From: Streptomyces roseifaciens
Lineage (GTDB): Bacteria; Actinomycetota; Actinomycetes; Streptomycetales; Streptomycetaceae
Direction of reading: 5' to 3'
Assembly: GCF_001445655.1 (NCBI RefSeq)
Contig: NZ_LNBE01000001.1
Span: 249,811-313,810 of the forward strand
DNA: 64,000 nucleotides
The notes under the pieces were generated by a model, which was not told the origin of the DNA, did no database searches, and was given only the letters and a program-made list of their open reading frames with translations. Made by a program: the position numbers and the translations under genes. Each line of letters begins with the position of its first letter. Position 1 is the stretch's first letter. This document shows, one piece after another, positions 45,994-58,731 of this stretch.

Positions 45994-46566
45994 TCAGCGG
46001 GTGGTGCCGAAGCCCTCCACGGCCTCCTGCGCGAGGCGGCGTGCGTACTCGGCGGTGAGCCCGTCGGGGCGGAACAGGATGCGGTACATCATCGGTGCCA
46101 CGACCCGGTCGAGCACGGTCTCGGTGTCGGGAGCGTCCTCGCCGCGCTCCGCGGCCCGGGCGAGAATGGTGCTGACCTGCTCCGCCGCGTAGGCCGAGCA
46201 CTGCCCCGCGTTGTCGCCGTCGGGGTCTCCCAGCAGAGCGTCGCGGATGTAGGCCCGTCCCGTCGGGGCCGCCATTTCCTCGAGGAAGTGCTCGGCCCAG
46301 CTCTGCAGGTCGTCCAGCAGTTGGCCGCGGTCCTCCGGGGGAGTGTCCGGGCGCAGGTGCTCGACGGCGACGTCCGAGAGGAGTTCCTGCAGGTCGCCCC
46401 AGCGGCGGTAGATCGTCGAGGGAGTGACCCCGGCACGGGCTGCCAGCAGCGGAATGGTCAGTTCTGCACGCCCCACCTCGGCCTGGAGTTCGCGAACGGC
46501 GGTGTGGACCGCCTGCTGGACCCGTGCGCTGCGGCCCCCTGGGCGAACCATCGGCTTGCGACTCAT
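45994..46566 (-). CDS. TetR-family regulator, 190 aa
   Basis: N-terminal helix-turn-helix ELTIPLLAARAGVTPSTIYRRWGDLQELL, followed by a TetR_C_16/AefR-like ligand domain (LDDLQSWAEHFLEEMAAPTGRAYIRDALLGD). The promoter contains CTTAAAGCAAA (46575-46585), also present before the MBL gene at 44934-44944, so it probably autoregulates and represses that gene. Confidence 0.88.
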   Translation of the reverse strand: MSRKPMVRPGGRSARVQQAVHTAVRELQAEVGRAELTIPLLAARAGVTPSTIYRRWGDLQELLSDVAVEHLRPDTPPEDRGQLLDDLQSWAEHFLEEMAAPTGRAYIRDALLGDPDGDNAGQCSAYAAEQVSTILARAAERGEDAPDTETVLDRVVAPMMYRILFRPDGLTAEYARRLAQEAVEGFGTTR

Positions 46567-46662
46567 GCGAACAGCTTAAAGCAAATTTCTTGCATCAGTC
46601 TGTGCGCGATCCGGCGGTCCCGGAGCGGGGCGGCGAGGTGCAGCGCCGCCCCGCCGCGCGCT

Positions 46663-47508
46663 TCAGTGCCCTGGAGCCGCCGTGCCCGCTGCTGCGCCCA
46701 GCGCCGTGCGCAGTGCGGCGGCGAAGTCGGCCGGGTGCGTCAGATAGCCCACGTGCCCGCCCGGGAAGTCGGCGACATCGCTGCCGGTGTGCTCCGCCAG
46801 GGTCCGTGTGACGCGGTGCATGAGCGTCTTGGGCCCCTCGCCGCCGATCACCAAGGCGAACGGTGCCGTGCGCAGCGCATCGACGTCGGGCCGGAAGCGG
46901 GTGAACGAGCGCAGTTCGTACGCCAGGCACGTCTCCATGTTGCCGTGGATGCGCGCCAGCATCTCCCGGACCGGTGCCGGAAGGCCCGAGGCCGACGACG
47001 CCGGCGGCGGTCCCTCCACGCCGATGGCGGCACCGAACCTCTGCATCGCGACGTCGGTGCCGGCCTGTTCGTAGAGCTCGTACACCTCCTGGCAGAGCGC
47101 GTGCCACTCGTCCGCGTCGGGGAGCAGGTCGATCACGAACGGCTCGTGCGCGACCAGCGCCCGTACCCGGCCGGGGTGCCGGACCAGGAGGTCCATGCCG
47201 ACCATGCCGCCGTAGCTGGTGCCGAAGACGTACGCCGGTTCACCGGCGGCCACCGTGTCCAGCAGCAAGTGGGCGTCGCGGGCGTGCTCCTCGATCCGCT
47301 GCGCGGCGGGGGAGCCGGTGAAGCGGCTACGGGAGTTGCCGCGGGGGTCGTAGGTGATGACGGTGTGGTCCGTTGCCAGTGTGCCGGCCAGCGGGCCGAA
47401 CATGGCCGCGTCACCGTCACCGCCGTTGACGAGGAGAAGGGGTGGGCCCGATCCGCGTACTTCGTAGTAGATCTCGGCCCCGGGTGCGGTCATCATGCCT
47501 GTCTTCAT
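46663..47508 (-). CDS. alpha/beta-fold hydrolase, 281 aa
   Basis: A canonical alpha/beta hydrolase. LLLVNGGDGD carries the oxyanion-hole segment, then VITYDPRGNSRS, then the nucleophile elbow FGTSYGGMVG with Ser. The acid and His are in the C-terminal part (GGEGPKTLM, FPGGHVGYLTHP). About 280 residues, with a helical lid. Reaction unknown (esterase or lactonase type). Start at ATG 47508; the gene has its own upstream region. Confidence 0.87.
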   Translation of the reverse strand: MKTGMMTAPGAEIYYEVRGSGPPLLLVNGGDGDAAMFGPLAGTLATDHTVITYDPRGNSRSRFTGSPAAQRIEEHARDAHLLLDTVAAGEPAYVFGTSYGGMVGMDLLVRHPGRVRALVAHEPFVIDLLPDADEWHALCQEVYELYEQAGTDVAMQRFGAAIGVEGPPPASSASGLPAPVREMLARIHGNMETCLAYELRSFTRFRPDVDALRTAPFALVIGGEGPKTLMHRVTRTLAEHTGSDVADFPGGHVGYLTHPADFAAALRTALGAAAGTAAPGH

Positions 47509-47698
47509 AGGACTTCAGAGTGCACCGCCGCCGGGGTGCCGGGCAATACCCCGGAAAAGCCGCTAACCGGGCTCTCCAGAACAGAGGTGCTCCGCAAGAA
47601 CAAGATCCGGCCAGTCTTCCCGTTGCGGCGACATGTGGAGTACCCATGAAGGAGGGCGACCGCCGGACCGGTCGCAACGGAAAACGGGGAGGCATCCG

Positions 47699-48592
47699 AT
47701 GCACGTGAAGCCCTCGGAAAGCGGCTGGTACATCGACGAGCGCTGTACGAACTGCGACGTCGCACGGCAGCTCGCGCCGGACCTGGTCGGCGAGGCCGAC
47801 GGCCGGTCGGTCCTCCTCCGGCAGCCACGGAACCCCGCCGAGACCGCACAACTCGACGCCGCGGCGCACGCCTGCCCCACCCGGTCGATCCGCCCGACCT
47901 CACGCCGCCTGGACGCGTCATCGGACCCCTACCCGATGCCCCTGGACGATACCGGCACCGTGTACTTCTGCGGCCACAACTCCCCGCGCACCGCGGGCGC
48001 CAACTCCTACCTGCTGCGGCGACCTGACGGCACCCTGATGATGGTGGACACCCCGCGCTGGGGCCCCGCACTCGCCGCACGCTACGCGCAACTCGGCCCC
48101 GTCACCGACGTCCTCCTCACCCACCGGGACCACGCCGCACACGGCCGCCGCTACGCCGACCACTTCGGCGCCCGGCTGTGGATCCACGAGGGCGACCTGG
48201 ACGCGGCCCCGGACGCCGACCGGGTCCTGCGGGGCATCGAGCCGGTCGGCATCGCCGAAGGAGTGACCGCGCACCCGCTGCCCGGGCACACGCGCGGCAG
48301 CGTGCTGTACCTCGCCGACGACCGGTACTGCTTCAGCGGCGACAGCTTCTACTGGTCGCGCACCACGGCGGATCTGGAAGTGGCCCACAGCGTCACCTGG
48401 TACTCCATCGAGGAACTGGCCGCGTCCCTGGCCCGCACGGCCGGCCGCCTGCGCTTCGAGTGGGTGCTGCCGGGCCATGGCGACCGCCGCCGCCTCCCGG
48501 CCGATGCCATGGCCCGACGGCTTCGGGACCTGACTGCCCGCGCCGGTGAACTCCGCCCCCGCCCCATCGACTTCGCTGCCCTGCGCTGGTGA
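47699..48592 (+). CDS. ferredoxin-like domain fused to MBL-fold protein, 297 aa
   Basis: The first 75 or so residues look like a single-cluster ferredoxin module (ERCTNCDVARQLAPDLVGEADG... then AAAHACPTRSIRP), with three spaced Cys that could hold a 3Fe-4S cluster. The rest is an MBL fold with the motif TDVLLTHRDHAAHGRRYADHFG, then LPGHTRGSVLYLADDRYCFSGDSF and a late VLPGHGDRR. The metal motif has HRDHAAH rather than HxHxDH. Redox and hydrolytic functions are thus joined. The start is ATG 47699 with GGGAGG six bases upstream. Confidence 0.8.
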   Translation: MHVKPSESGWYIDERCTNCDVARQLAPDLVGEADGRSVLLRQPRNPAETAQLDAAAHACPTRSIRPTSRRLDASSDPYPMPLDDTGTVYFCGHNSPRTAGANSYLLRRPDGTLMMVDTPRWGPALAARYAQLGPVTDVLLTHRDHAAHGRRYADHFGARLWIHEGDLDAAPDADRVLRGIEPVGIAEGVTAHPLPGHTRGSVLYLADDRYCFSGDSFYWSRTTADLEVAHSVTWYSIEELAASLARTAGRLRFEWVLPGHGDRRRLPADAMARRLRDLTARAGELRPRPIDFAALRW

Positions 48593-48680
48593 AACAGCCG
48601 CCGGCAGACGCCCGTTCCCCGATGCGAGGAGGCCCTGGGCGGTCTGGACGACAAGGGGGATTCGTGATCAGGTGGCGGGC

Positions 48681-49058
48681 ATGAGCTCCTTGATACGCCA
48701 TATCACCATCGACTCCGCCGATCCCTATGCCCTGGCAGCGTTCTGGGCCAAGGCCCTGGACGGTTCGCTCGGTGACGACGACCACCCCGGAGACCCGGAG
48801 GCCGCCGTCACGAGCACGGCGGGTTCCCTGCTCTTCGTCAAGGTCGATGACCGCAAGACGGTGAAGAACCGCGTGCACCTGGATCTCCAGCCCCAGGACC
48901 GAACCCGGGACGAAGAGGTCGAGCGCCTGCTGTCCCTCGGCGCTGTGATTCAGGGCGACCACCGCAGGGCCGACGGCTCGGGCTGGGTGACGCTCCACGA
49001 CCCCGAGGGCAATGAGTTCTGCGTCGAACGCAGCGCGGCGGAGCGATCGAAGGGCTGA
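48681..49058 (+). CDS. VOC/glyoxalase-like protein, 125 aa
   Basis: A single-domain VOC fold. It starts IRHITIDSADPYALAAFWAKALDGSLGDDD, has NRVHLDLQPQDRTRDEEVERLLSLGA in the middle, and ends with the usual VTLHDPEGNEFCVER. Members act as resistance proteins or epimerases; the substrate is unknown. ATG 48681 has AGGTGG upstream. A GAAGGGCT tandem repeat follows the stop (about 49055-49085). Confidence 0.82.
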   Translation: MSSLIRHITIDSADPYALAAFWAKALDGSLGDDDHPGDPEAAVTSTAGSLLFVKVDDRKTVKNRVHLDLQPQDRTRDEEVERLLSLGAVIQGDHRRADGSGWVTLHDPEGNEFCVERSAAERSKG

Positions 49059-49161
49059 AGGGGCGAAGGGCTGAAGGGCTGAAGGGTCGGCCTTTCGGGG
49101 CCCCGCTGCGGCCGGCGTCCGCGCGGGGCCTCAAGCCCGTGGGCCGGGCACCGGGCCCGGC

Positions 49162-49776
49162 TCAGTCGAAGTCCTCGAACGCGGGGCGCCGGCCTGCGCG
49201 ACGCCGTACGAATCCGCGCCGGCCGGCGAGCAGGGCGATGCCCGTCCACCCGACGACGCCCGTGACGAGAGCGGCGAACTGCCCGTCCGGGTCGACGTCG
49301 GAGGCCGCTTCCAGCGGGACGACGCCCTTCGGGTCGCTGATGACCTCGACCCGGTCACCCACCTTCCACTGCGGGTGGTCTCCGTCGTGGTTCAGGGTCT
49401 CCTTGAGCTCGCCCGACCGGCCGGTGAGAGTGAAGCGGTGGTTCGACCCGTTGTCGGCGGAGATGCGGACGGTCTCGCGGATGCCCCTCTCGTCGAGCGT
49501 GGACTCGGGCGCGTACTGCACCGAGCCCACGAGCACGAACACCGCCGGCAGGAAGGAGAGGAAGGCGAGCCACCAGGCGCAGTGGAGGACGCGCAGGACG
49601 AGCGCGAAGACGCCGCACCCGATGAGTCCGGTGATGATCGGGATCAGGTCCGTGCCCAGCGCGACGTACGAGATTCCGGTGTTGACCGCGGCGATGATCC
49701 AGCCGAGCCCCACCACGACGAAGGTGAACAGAAGGTACGAACCCCTGTCCACTGCCCCGCCCTGCGATTTCTTCAT
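49162..49776 (-). CDS. DUF3592 membrane protein, 204 aa
   Basis: Membrane helices YLLFTFVVVGLGWIIAAVN, LIPIITGLIGCGVFALVL and LAFLSFLPAVFVLVGSV precede an extracellular or cytosolic beta domain of DUF3592 type (ADNGSNHRFTLTG...WKVGDRVEVISDPKG). A final helix, FAALVTGVVGWTGIALLA, precedes a basic tail. The start is uncertain: ATG 49776, or a GTG slightly upstream. Confidence 0.8.
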   Translation of the reverse strand: MKKSQGGAVDRGSYLLFTFVVVGLGWIIAAVNTGISYVALGTDLIPIITGLIGCGVFALVLRVLHCAWWLAFLSFLPAVFVLVGSVQYAPESTLDERGIRETVRISADNGSNHRFTLTGRSGELKETLNHDGDHPQWKVGDRVEVISDPKGVVPLEAASDVDPDGQFAALVTGVVGWTGIALLAGRRGFVRRRAGRRPAFEDFD

Positions 49777-49914
49777 GTCCACTTCAGCCACCGAGGCAGC
49801 ATAGGCAGCCGACCCGCGAGGGGTGCCTACTGGGGGGCAGGGCAGCGTGCGCACTGCGCCATCCGCACCACCTGCGCCCCGTGCAGCGACCCGTGTGCCC
49901 CGTGCAGCAACCCG

Positions 49915-49938
49915 GCGGGCCCCGTCTCCGGGGCCCGC
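49915..49938 (-). terminator. terminator of the rox gene
   Basis: A perfect 10-bp stem (GCGGGCCCCG at 49915-49924 with CGGGGCCCGC at 49929-49938) and a TCTC loop, starting 9 bases past the minus-strand stop of rox. Confidence 0.75.
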
Positions 49939-49947
49939 GACTGTGCA

Positions 49948-51944
<1,997 letters not shown>

Positions 51945-53591
51945 ATGCACACCGCCCCCCGGCCCCCCTCCCCGTCCGCCCCCGTCGCCCCGCAACTGGA
52001 CGCCGTCGTCGTCGGGGCCGGCTTCTCCGGCCTCTACCAGCTGTACCGGCTGCGCGAACTGGGCCTGCGCACCCGCGTCTTCGAAGCGTGCGAGGACATC
52101 GGCGGAACGTGGTACCGGAACCGGTACCCCGGCGCCCGGTGCGACGTCGAGAGCACGTCGTACTCCTTCTCCTTCTCTCCCGAACTGGACCAGGAGTGGG
52201 AGTGGAGCGAGCGGTACGCGACGCAGCCGGAGCTCCTGCGCTACCTCCATCACGTCGCCGACCGTTTCGACCTGCGCAAGGACGTCACCCTGCAGACCCG
52301 CGTGACCCGGGCGGTGTACGACGAGAGCGGACACGTCTGGCAGGTCACCACCGACACCGGGGAGACGGTCACCGCACGGTTCGTCGTGCTGGCCACCGGC
52401 TGCATGTCGGCCGTCAAGGAACCGGACATACCCGGAGCCGGCACCTTCGCCGGCAGAGCCCTGCACACCGCCGACTGGCCGCACGAGGGCGCCGACCTCA
52501 CCGGCAGACGGGTCGCCGTGATCGGTACCGGTTGCTCCGGCGTCCAGGCCATCCCGCTCCTGGCCGAACAGGCCGCCGCACTCACGGTCTTCCAGCGCAC
52601 GCCGGTCTACGCGCTGCCCGCCCTGAACCGGCCGCTGTCCGCAGCGGAGAACGCCGAATTCAAGGCCCACTACCCGGAGTTCCGCGCCGCCCAGCGGCGG
52701 TCCCGCGGGGGCACCGTCTTCGAGCTGCCGACCCGCTCGGCCCTGGAAGTGGACGAGGCGGAGCGCACGGCCACCTATGAGAAGGGCTGGGAGACGGGCC
52801 TGCTCAGCGGCCTCCTGCGCACGTACACCGACATCCTCGCCGACCGGGCCGCCAACGAGACCGTCGCCGAATTCGTCCGCTCCAAGATCCGCTCGATCGT
52901 CACCGACCCGGCCACGGCCGAGACGCTCTCGCCGCGCACCTTCCCCTTCGGTACCAAGCGTCCCTGCCTGGACACCGACTACTACGCCACCTACAACAAG
53001 CCGCACGTGAACGTCGTGGACCTCACCGAGACGCCGATCGTGGAGATCACACCACGGGGCATCAAGACCTCGGACCGGGAACACGCCGTCGACGTCATCG
53101 TCTTCGCCACCGGCTTCGACGCCATGACCGGATCCCAGGTCGCCGTGGACATCGTCGGCAAGGGCGGCACCACCCTCAGGGAGAAGTGGGCCGACGGCCC
53201 CCGCAACCACCTGGGCGTGCTCTCGGCCGGGTTCCCGAACCTCTTCACCGTCATCGGACCCCTCAGCCCATCGGTGCTCAGCAACGCCGTGGTGTCCATC
53301 GAACAGCACGTGGAGTGGATCAGCGACTGCATCGCCCACCTGCAGAAGAACGACATCACCGAGATCGACGCCACCCCGGGCGCGGAGGAGGAGTGGTGCG
53401 CCCACGTCGCCGACCTCGCCTCCCGGACCCTCTACCCGGACGTCGCCTCCTGGTACACGGGGGCCAACGTGCCCGGCAAGCCCCGGGTGTTCCTGGCCTA
53501 CACGGGCGGCGCGGACCGCTACCGGGCGGAATGCGACGCCGCCGCCCGGGACGGGTACCGCGGTTTCGTCCTGTCAGGCGCCGCCGACTGA
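51945..53591 (+). CDS. Baeyer-Villiger-type flavin monooxygenase, 548 aa
   Basis: An FAD/NADPH enzyme that inserts oxygen next to a carbonyl or oxidises a soft centre. FAD motif VVVGAGFSGLYQLYRL; the NADPH motif is VAVIGTGCSGVQ. The Baeyer-Villiger fingerprint F-x-G-x3-H-x3-W-(P/D) appears as FAGRALHTADWPH (residues about 165-177), and the second ATG motif as VFATGFDAMTG. Length is normal for type I enzymes (cyclohexanone monooxygenase and phenylacetone monooxygenase class). The start at 51945 has CAGGAGAA about 7 bases upstream. It is divergent from rox with a RAE between them, so it may be rifamycin-induced. Confidence 0.9.
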   Translation: MHTAPRPPSPSAPVAPQLDAVVVGAGFSGLYQLYRLRELGLRTRVFEACEDIGGTWYRNRYPGARCDVESTSYSFSFSPELDQEWEWSERYATQPELLRYLHHVADRFDLRKDVTLQTRVTRAVYDESGHVWQVTTDTGETVTARFVVLATGCMSAVKEPDIPGAGTFAGRALHTADWPHEGADLTGRRVAVIGTGCSGVQAIPLLAEQAAALTVFQRTPVYALPALNRPLSAAENAEFKAHYPEFRAAQRRSRGGTVFELPTRSALEVDEAERTATYEKGWETGLLSGLLRTYTDILADRAANETVAEFVRSKIRSIVTDPATAETLSPRTFPFGTKRPCLDTDYYATYNKPHVNVVDLTETPIVEITPRGIKTSDREHAVDVIVFATGFDAMTGSQVAVDIVGKGGTTLREKWADGPRNHLGVLSAGFPNLFTVIGPLSPSVLSNAVVSIEQHVEWISDCIAHLQKNDITEIDATPGAEEEWCAHVADLASRTLYPDVASWYTGANVPGKPRVFLAYTGGADRYRAECDAAARDGYRGFVLSGAAD

Positions 53592-53629
53592 GGGGCCTGC
53601 TCCCCGGCCCCCGGTGTCGCTGCTCCTGA

Positions 53630-55221
<1,592 letters not shown>

Positions 55222-55225
<4 letters not shown>

Positions 55226-56874
55226 AGGGCCTTCACCGCCGCCACGGCCTGCCGGGCCATGTCCTTCGTGAGGTCCTCGCACGCGCCCTTCGGGTAGTGG
55301 ACGCCGCTGACCGTGATGAACAGGGACAGGTTGCCGTCCCGGGCGTACAGCACGCAGTTGCTCTCGGTGGAGTTCCTCAGCCACATGCCCTCCTCCGCGA
55401 AACCGAGACCGGAGTCGCGTGGGGTCTTGGAGCGCATGTACATGCCCTCGTAGTGCTTCTTCGCCTGCTCGGCGCCGGTGGGACCGCCCGCGCGGGAGCG
55501 GTAGAGGTCCCAGTTGATGTCGATCTTGTCGCCGGAGCGGGTGTGCCAGACACAGCTGGTCGACGGATGCGTGTGTCCGTCAGCATCGGACTGCTGCCAC
55601 ACCTTGTCGGGGAAGTTGCCAGTGGCTTCGTCGAAACCGTCCGGGGCCTTCATGCTGCTGCGGACCTGCACACAGGTGGGGACCGTCTTGGTGTACTTGT
55701 CCGGCACTTGGGCGAGCGGGGTCGAGCCGGGGGTCGGAACGGGCTCGGGAACGAAGGTGTAGTACACGTTGTCCGGGCCGACCGCCAGGACCGTGGCCGC
55801 CACCGTCACGAGCGTCACGCCCACAACGATGGCGGCGGTCAGCCACCGGGGGCGGCGGCGCGGGGCGGGATCGCTTGCCGGCGCCGCGGTGGTCGAGGGG
55901 ATCGGCCCGGCTGTGGCGGGCGCGGGCAGGGGCGGCGGCGCTGGCAGGGGTATGGAGGCGGCAGTGGCGGGCGGGGCTCCAGGACCTGCCGCGGCCGCAA
56001 GCCGGGCTGCCGAGGCCCGGCGGTCGGCGATCTGCTGGTACACCGCCTCGGGCCAGGGACGCGCGGAGGGGGCGAGCGGGCCGATCAGATCGAGGAGCCG
56101 CGCGGGACTCGGCCGCACGGCCGGGTCCTTGGCCAGGCACGGCTCGACGATCAGGCGCAGCCGGGGCGGTACGGAGTCCAGGTCGGGGACGTCGTGGGCG
56201 ACGGCGTGCATGAGCGCGAGCGGCGAGTTGCCGGCGAACGGAGTCCGGCCCGTAGCGGCCATGACCAGCGTGACGCCGAGGGAGAACACGTCACCGGCCG
56301 GGCCCGGCTGCTCGCCCCGGACCTGCTCGGGCGACATGAACGCGGGCGAACCGATCACCGCGCCCGTGTGGGTCAGCTTCGTCTGGTGGTCGGCCGCGCG
56401 GGCGATGCCGAAGTCGACGACGCGTACGCCGTCCTCGGTCAGGAGCACGTTCGACGGTTTGAGGTCCCGGTGCACGAGCTCTGCCCGATGGATGTCGGCG
56501 AGCGCCTGGGCGAGCCCGGCGCCGAGCAGCCGTACCGCCTCCTCGGGCAGCGCGCCGCCCGCCTCCAGCGCCTCGCTCAACGACGGCCCCGGCAGGAAGA
56601 GCGAGGCGAGCCACGGCGTGGCCGCGTCCGGGTCGGCGTCGACGACCGGCGCGGTGTAGGCCCCGGACACGCGTCGCGACGCGTCCACCTCCCGCCGGAA
56701 CCGCGAACGGAACCCGGGATCCTCCGCCAGATCGGCGTGCACCCGTTTGACGGCCACGAACCGCCCGTCCGGTGCCACCCCGAGCAGCACCTGTCCCATG
56801 CCGCCCTGCCCGAGCACCCCGACCGTCCTGAACGGCCCCACGTGCGTCGGTCCGTCCACTCCCAGCATCCGCAT
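55222..56874 (-). CDS. membrane Ser/Thr protein kinase with extracellular domain, 550 aa
   Basis: Same architecture as its neighbour: LGQGGMGQVLLG, HRDLKPSN, VVDFGIA, GSPAFMSPEQ, then an Ala/Pro linker, a helix (LTAAIVVGVTLVTVAATVLAVG) and an extracellular domain of about 165 residues with four or more Cys (VPTCVQV, TSCVWH, NCVLYARDG, GACEDL). The two genes are about 40 per cent similar by eye and share the ending 'DGNL...I.V.G...ypkGaCe...A', so they look like a tandem duplication. The ATG at 56874 has GGAGG about 11 bases upstream. Confidence 0.9.
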
Positions 56875-56971
56875 GCCGAATCCGTCCTCCCCCTGAATGC
56901 GTAGGGATCATAAGACGCGGCGGGCTTCTTGAGGGGGCGCGGGGGGCTCCGGCCGGGAAGCGGCAGGTGGG

Positions 56972-57586
56972 TCAGACGGCGTCGAGTGCCGGGGCGATGA
57001 CGGCGAAGGCGCGGTCGATGAGCTCGGTGGGGTCCTCACCCCCGTCGCTCTCGCTCCACCGGTGCAGCACGGTGTCGAAGGCGTTGAGCGCCATCCCGGC
57101 GGCCAGCCGCGGGTACAGGTCCGTGTCGGGGTCGAGCCCCAGGCGGTGCGTCAGCTCCGCCGCGAGGTCGTCGCGCCACTGCGCCTGGCGTTCCAGGAAG
57201 CGTGCGTGCAGGGCTGGGGTTCGCAGGATCAGCTGAACCACGCGCAGGGCCCTGTCGGCGTGGTCGGCGTGGTCCGTGCAGGCGGCGATGGGGACTGCGA
57301 CGGCGGACCGGAGCGCGGCGGAGGGGCGCTCATCGGCGGAGCGGGCCGCGAGCTCCGCCCGCATGCCGGCGCCCATGTCGGCCAGGAACTGGACGACCAC
57401 GTCCTCCTTGGACGCGAAGTAGCGGAAGAACGTGCGCTTGGAGACGCCGGCGGTCGTCGCGATCTCGTCGATGGTGACCGCGTCGAATCCCTTCGACGCC
57501 AGTAGTTGCAGCGCTGCTTCGGTCAGCTCGTTCGAGACGAGCCGGCGCTTGCGCTCGGCCATGCTCACTTCGGGGCGGGAACTCAC
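56972..57586 (-). CDS. TetR-family regulator, 204 aa
   Basis: An N-terminal helix-turn-helix (AALQLLASKGFDAVTIDEIATTAGVSKRTFFRYFASKEDVV) and a generic TetR ligand domain. It is divergent from the SDR gene at 57667, with a 15-bp palindrome between them that is its likely operator. The start is GTG 57586; ATG 57562 is an alternative. Confidence 0.87.
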   Translation of the reverse strand: MSSRPEVSMAERKRRLVSNELTEAALQLLASKGFDAVTIDEIATTAGVSKRTFFRYFASKEDVVVQFLADMGAGMRAELAARSADERPSAALRSAVAVPIAACTDHADHADRALRVVQLILRTPALHARFLERQAQWRDDLAAELTHRLGLDPDTDLYPRLAAGMALNAFDTVLHRWSESDGGEDPTELIDRAFAVIAPALDAV

Positions 57587-57613
57587 CGGACGATGGTAAC
57601 GCCATGCCCTTCA

Positions 57614-57659
57614 TGTCACTCAGTGACACCTTGACGCCAAGTGACATGCACAGCAATCT
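57614..57659 (+). promoter_or_regulatory. palindromic operator and promoter of the SDR gene
   Basis: TGTCACT-C-AGTGACA (57614-57628) is a perfect 15-bp palindrome, and a further half-site AGTGACAT is at 57640-57647. A promoter-like TTGACG (57631-57636) and CAATCT (57654-57659), 17 bases apart, lie between and after them. TetR binding would cover the promoter. Confidence 0.6.
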
Positions 57660-57666
57660 GTGTCGC

Positions 57667-58608
57667 ATGACGAATCAGAGGCAATGGACTGCCGAACAGA
57701 TCCCGGACCAGGCTGGACGGGTGTTTGTGGTCACCGGTGCCAACAGCGGCCTCGGCCTGGCGACCACCCGGGCGCTCGCCCGCCGGGGTGGGCACGTGAT
57801 CCTCGCGGTACGCGACGAGGAAAAGGGCCGCCGGGCGGTCGCCGGCATAACCGCCGAACAGCCGGGTGCCGGCCTTGAAGTGCGCCACCTCGACCTGGCC
57901 GATCTCGACTCCGTCCGGGCATTCGCCGAGAAGCTGCACGCGGACCATTCCCGGCTGGACGTGCTCATCAACAACGCCGGCGTGATGGCACCACCCCGGA
58001 CGCTGAGCGCGCAGGGCCACGAGCTGCAGTTCGCCTGCAACCACCTCGGCCACTTCGCGCTGACCGGCTTGCTGCTCGACCTGCTGGCCGCCGGGCGCGA
58101 CCCGCGCGTGGTCACGGTGAGCTCGGTCAACCACCGAAAGGCACACCTCCGCTTCGACGACCTCACCGGCGAGCGCAGCTACTCGCCCATGGGCTTCTAC
58201 AACCAGTCGAAGTTCGCCAACGCCGTATTCGGGCAAGAACTCCACCTGCGCCTGACCCGGGCCGGCAGCCCCGTCCGCAGCTTGCTCGCCCACCCCGGCT
58301 ACACCGCCACCAACTTGCAGACGAGCGCGCCGATCGGCCTGTGGCGGCTCGTATTCGGCACCATCGGCAACCCGCTCCTCGCCCAGCCCCCGGCCCGCGG
58401 GGCACTGCCGCAGCTGTATGCCGCGACCGACCCGAGTGCGGAGGGCGGTCAGTTCATCGGGCCGGACGGCATGGCCGAACTGCGCGGCGGCCCGACGCGG
58501 GTGGAGCTGGCCCCCGCCGCCGCGGACAGCGAGACGGGTCGCCGGCTGTGGGAGCTGTCGGAACGGCTGACCGACGTACGGTTCGCGCTTCCGGCCGCCC
58601 GCGCCTGA
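57667..58608 (+). CDS. short-chain dehydrogenase/reductase (retinol dehydrogenase-like), 313 aa
   Basis: A classical SDR. Cofactor motif TGANSGLGLATTRALARRG, the NNAG stretch (LINNAGVM), catalytic Ser in TVSSVN and the YNQSK segment with Tyr and Lys. The length of about 313 residues and the 'WTAEQIPDQAGRVFVVTGANSGLG' start are typical of the retinol dehydrogenase/WW-oxidoreductase-like group that oxidises lipophilic alcohols. The substrate is unknown. Expressed from the TetR-controlled promoter at 57631-57659. Confidence 0.88.
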   Translation: MTNQRQWTAEQIPDQAGRVFVVTGANSGLGLATTRALARRGGHVILAVRDEEKGRRAVAGITAEQPGAGLEVRHLDLADLDSVRAFAEKLHADHSRLDVLINNAGVMAPPRTLSAQGHELQFACNHLGHFALTGLLLDLLAAGRDPRVVTVSSVNHRKAHLRFDDLTGERSYSPMGFYNQSKFANAVFGQELHLRLTRAGSPVRSLLAHPGYTATNLQTSAPIGLWRLVFGTIGNPLLAQPPARGALPQLYAATDPSAEGGQFIGPDGMAELRGGPTRVELAPAAADSETGRRLWELSERLTDVRFALPAARA

Positions 58609-58731
58609 CGAACTCTCGCGAACGACTCCGTCCTCGGGCGAAGGAGAACGGAAACCGACCGCACGCTCCAGGAGACGACGCCGTCCGATTCCCGCCGGAA
58701 ACAGCAGCACGGAGTGGCCAGGCTTGGCGCT

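Noticed and set aside
49050..49090. GAAGGGCT tandem repeat considered as a CRISPR-like or REP element
   Set aside because: Short direct repeats without spacers; simple slippage after a stop codon.
49877..49913. two copies of a CCCCGTGCAGC(G/A)ACCC unit
   Set aside because: Only two copies, no palindrome and no link to a neighbouring gene.
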